Positions 61,645 through 64,000 of a stretch of DNA of 64,000 nt are shown here, piece by piece. The notes below the pieces were generated by a model. The model made no database searches, was not told where the DNA came from, and saw nothing but the letters and a program-made list of their open reading frames with translations. The translations under genes and the position numbers were made by a program. Each line of letters opens with the position of its first letter. Position 1 is the first letter of the stretch. Source of the stretch: Hungatella hathewayi (lineage in GTDB: Bacteria; Bacillota; Clostridia; Lachnospirales; Lachnospiraceae); NCBI GenBank assembly GCA_025149285.1, contig CP102274.1, positions 3,374,001-3,438,000 of the forward strand. Reading direction: 5' to 3'.

Positions 61645-63300
61645 CTACATCTCATCTCTCACGAACCCCGCAATGTTGTGGGCGTGGTCCGAAATCCGTT
61701 CCAGGTTGCTTAAGGCTTCCAGGAAGACAATACCGTTTTCCGGCGTACACTTATGACTGGACAGACGCTCAATATGGCGTTCTCTCAGCTCTTCCTCCAG
61801 CATGTCCACGTTCTCCTCGCTCTGTACCACTGCCCTTACCTCAGACATGCCTGCTCCGGCTCTCGCTTTGATGGCGTGTTCCAGAGCAGCGCGGACGGTC
61901 TTTATCATCTCTTTCATCTCTTCTGCCGCATCCTCTGAGAATTCGATATTTTTGTCCGCCTTCTCCACCGCCAGTTCCGATAAGTTTTCACAGTGGTCGC
62001 TGACCCGTTCAAAGTTGCTGACCGTATAAAACAGATTCTTAACCAGAAGATGCTGTTCCTCGTTTAACGACTGGTTATTAATTTTTACCAGATACGATGT
62101 AAGCAGCTTTTCATACTGGTTGATCTTTGCTTCCAGCTTCTCCACCTGTTCCGCTTCCGCCCTGCTGTTATCCAGCAAAGCCGCCGCTGCAATATCAAAA
62201 TTCTCCAGCGCTGCTTTTCCCATATTAATAACTTCCTGAGTGGCATTTTCAATCGCAAAAGATGGCGTCTCTAAAATTCTCTCATCGAGATGGCGCTGCA
62301 TCTGGGAGCCCTCTGTCTCCGCCTTCCCGCTTTTACCGTCTCTGACCAGCAGGCTTGAGGCCTTAACCAGGAAGCCCGCAAACGGGAACAGCAGAAGGGT
62401 ATTGCTTACATTAAACACCGTATGGAATATGGAGATCTCCACACTGCTGATCGTGGAAGACGCAAACACCGGATTCAGTTTAAAAACGATATACATGACG
62501 ATTCCGAAAAAAATGGCTCCCACCGTATTAAACATGAGATGGATCCCTGCTGCCTGCTTCGCCGTCTTATTGGCTCCCACGCTGGACAGAAGCGCCGTCA
62601 CGCACGTACCGATATTCTGTCCCAGCGTAATAAAGATGGCAGACTGCCAGTTCACGATTCCATTTAACGCCAGCGTCTGCAAAATCCCTACGGAGGCGGA
62701 AGAGCTCTGGATAATTCCCGTTACTGCAGCTCCCGCCAGAATGCCAAGAAACGGATTTCTTCCAAGTACGGTAAACGCCTGCGCAAAAATCGGAGCATTG
62801 CGGTATGGGGTGATGGCAGCCGACATAAACGTGAGACCGATAAACAGCACGCCGAAGCCCACCAGAATCTCTCCCACCTGCTTTTTCCTGCTGTTCTTAC
62901 AAAACAGCGTCATGATTGCTCCCACACCCACCAGGGCCGGGGCAAAGAATTCCGGCTTCAGCATCTCGCCCCACTCGCTCATGGATACGATCCAGCTGGT
63001 CACCGTGGTTCCGATATTGGCGCCCATGATAATGCCGACCGCCTGCCCAAGATTCATAATCCCGGCATTTACAAAGCCGACGACCATAACCGTAGTGGCG
63101 GAACTGCTCTGAATAATGGCTGTGATTCCCGCTCCCAGAATCACGCCCATCAGGCGGTTCTTCGTTAATGCTCCCAACAGCTGCTGCATGCGGTGTCCCG
63201 CAGATTTCTGCAGTCCGTCCGCCATGGCGTTCATGCCATAGAGAAACATTCCCAGTCCCCCGACAAATTGAAACAGCATCTGTACATCAGTGATTGACAT
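61645..63300 (-). CDS. Na+/phosphate cotransporter with C-terminal PhoU-like domain
   Basis: A 551-residue NptA/YjbB-type carrier. The two inverted Na_Pi_cotrans repeats each hold the QSSS signature (64-67 in AIIQSSSATT; 198-201 in GIIQSSSAS). The last ~210 residues are a helical PhoU-like domain thought to gauge phosphate. It may import phosphate, or export it when in excess as E. coli YjbB does. First gene of the operon with the two-component pair. GGGAGGGG precedes ATG 63300. Confidence 0.92.
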   Translation of the reverse strand: MSITDVQMLFQFVGGLGMFLYGMNAMADGLQKSAGHRMQQLLGALTKNRLMGVILGAGITAIIQSSSATTVMVVGFVNAGIMNLGQAVGIIMGANIGTTVTSWIVSMSEWGEMLKPEFFAPALVGVGAIMTLFCKNSRKKQVGEILVGFGVLFIGLTFMSAAITPYRNAPIFAQAFTVLGRNPFLGILAGAAVTGIIQSSSASVGILQTLALNGIVNWQSAIFITLGQNIGTCVTALLSSVGANKTAKQAAGIHLMFNTVGAIFFGIVMYIVFKLNPVFASSTISSVEISIFHTVFNVSNTLLLFPFAGFLVKASSLLVRDGKSGKAETEGSQMQRHLDERILETPSFAIENATQEVINMGKAALENFDIAAAALLDNSRAEAEQVEKLEAKINQYEKLLTSYLVKINNQSLNEEQHLLVKNLFYTVSNFERVSDHCENLSELAVEKADKNIEFSEDAAEEMKEMIKTVRAALEHAIKARAGAGMSEVRAVVQSEENVDMLEEELRERHIERLSSHKCTPENGIVFLEALSNLERISDHAHNIAGFVRDEM

Positions 63301-63339
63301 AGTCCCCTCCCGGATTTCATGAAATGATTTGATTGATTA

Positions 63340-63400
63340 TGTAAGTACTATATCAAATCTATGTAAAGTATGATGCACGGGAATGTAAAATCTATGTAAA
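63340..63400 (-). promoter_or_regulatory. Pho-box-like array of 11-bp repeats and promoter
   Basis: On the minus strand TTTACA occurs at the complements of 63395-63400, 63384-63389 and 63362-63367: steps of 11 and 22 bases. In the same register weaker matches lie at 63351 (TTGATA) and 63340 (CTTACA). TATAGT (complement of 63347-63352) is a -10 with no usable -35 (CATCAT at 17 bases), as in activator-dependent promoters. This matches PhoP/PhoB direct-repeat boxes. Confidence 0.8.
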
Positions 63401-63408
63401 ATTTTGTC

Positions 63409-64000
63409 TTACTTTAGAATTTCTTTGTATACACGAAGTACATTCCGAAAGAACACGGCTTCAATCTCTGATTCCGTAAAGCCGGCCCTTCTCATGGCCT
63501 GTTCCAGCACCGGTAAGTCTTCCGGAGATTTCAGTTCTAAGTCCCCGCCGATTCCATCGAAATCGGACCCCAGACCGATGCACTGAATTCCGCCGATTTT
63601 CTTCATATGTTTCATATGTAAAATCATGTCATCTACCCGGCTCACCGCATGTTCCCCTTTCTGCCAGTCATGCAGAAAATCCGCGCAGTAATTGATACCG
63701 GCCACCCCTCCCCGTTCCGAAAGCATCTTAACCATCTCATCCGTTAAATTTCTGGGATTGGAGGAAACCGCCCTCGCATTGGAATGGCTTGCCACAAACG
63801 GCTTCTTCGTATACCGGAACACATCCAGGATCCCCGCATCCGACAGATGGGACACATCCAGAATCATCCCCAGCCGTTCCATCTCTTCAACAAATTCAAT
63901 CCCTTTCTCCGTCAGCCCATGCTCCGTATCCGGTTCAAAGTACGCCTCCTCCCCTTCTATCCTGACGATATTCGGCCAGGCCAGCTCGTTCTTAAAATTC
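63409..64000 (-). CDS. Membrane dipeptidase (renal dipeptidase family), C-terminal part
   Basis: About 196 residues of the C-terminal part of a PF01244 zinc dipeptidase; the gene continues past the window end. Visible motifs are NELAWPNIVRIEG, GLTEKGIEFVEEMERLGMILDVSHL (metal His in VSHL), ASHSNARAV with the second His, and GLGSDFDGI with the metal-binding Asp. It cleaves dipeptides, including D-residue-containing ones in some bacteria. Read toward the phosphate operon, with its stop only nine bases from the first Pho-box repeat. No start is visible in the window. Confidence 0.92.
   Translation of the reverse strand, partial: NFKNELAWPNIVRIEGEEAYFEPDTEHGLTEKGIEFVEEMERLGMILDVSHLSDAGILDVFRYTKKPFVASHSNARAVSSNPRNLTDEMVKMLSERGGVAGINYCADFLHDWQKGEHAVSRVDDMILHMKHMKKIGGIQCIGLGSDFDGIGGDLELKSPEDLPVLEQAMRRAGFTESEIEAVFFRNVLRVYKEILK

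Noticed and set aside
62240..63112. 290-residue plus-strand ORF
   Set aside because: It is an exact antisense shadow of the Na/Pi cotransporter gene; composition is that of a reversed membrane protein.

Overview
The window looks like a chromosomal stretch of an anaerobic Firmicute of the Lachnospiraceae (Clostridium cluster XIVa type). This rests on the mid-range base composition and on families typical of that group: DUF2812 and DUF2500 proteins, ThiW, the class-2 GalT, a PASTA kinase inside the rpe-rsgA operon, and formate-tetrahydrofolate ligase. The genus is not determined. Almost every gene lies on the minus strand. The exceptions are the citrate synthase/aconitase-family pair and one small NusG-domain-II protein. 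No tRNA, rRNA, CRISPR array or intact insertion sequence was seen.

Layout: 1-0.8 kb, start of ffh with ylxM and their promoter. 0.86-2.6 kb, a cyclase-family protein, an alpha/beta hydrolase and a VOC protein. 2.7-8.5 kb, one tight six-gene unit: NagB-like protein, NitT/TauT-type ABC permease, ATPase and lipoprotein, then a membrane histidine kinase and LuxR-type regulator. 8.7-12 kb, serS, pyridoxine-type kinase and an ECF S-component. 11.7-23.8 kb, a long housekeeping operon in transcription order priA, def, fmt, zinc peptidase, rsmB, rlmN, PP2C phosphatase, PASTA kinase, rsgA, rpe, thiN. 24-27.7 kb, small accessory genes (epimerase, Imm63-like, cysteine hydrolase, Nudix-GNAT fusion, NTF2-like). 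27.7-36.2 kb, murF, murE, fhs, ftsK/spoIIIE and a ClpP-like TepA. 36.3-39.6 kb, a Mef-like MFS exporter with a leader-peptide-type 5' region, then DUF2812 and DUF2500 proteins. 39.7-43.6 kb (+), citrate synthase and an aconitase-family hydratase behind a dyad-rich promoter and a structured leader. 43.6-44.6 kb, a 363-bp IS1182-like relic and a coiled-coil protein built from 21-bp repeats. 44.7-50.6 kb, an SH3/NlpC-P60 wall hydrolase, a TrpXYZ-type ABC transporter and a YitT protein. 50.8-52.3 kb, galT. 52.4-56.0 kb, a flavin-linked locus: Gx transporter, giant repeat FMN-binding protein, NusG-domain-II protein. 56.0-58.5 kb, thiW, MATE pump and its MarR regulator. 58.6-59.5 kb, degV. 59.6-63.4 kb, a phosphate operon (Na/Pi cotransporter, PhoB-like, PhoR-like). 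63.4 kb to the end, a partial membrane-dipeptidase-family gene.

The most interesting points are four. First, the flavin locus, whose membrane-anchored protein has one canonical FMN-binding domain followed by five 124-residue copies of a degenerate FMN_bind-like domain, next to EetA/EetB-like partners. Second, the leader ORF and RBS-sequestering stem upstream of the MFS exporter. Third, the double dyad and folded leader of the citrate synthase operon. Fourth, the 11-bp-periodic Pho-box array of the phosphate operon. Cis-regulatory logic is unusually legible here: several promoters have exact 17-bp spacing, and two overlap clear palindromic operators.
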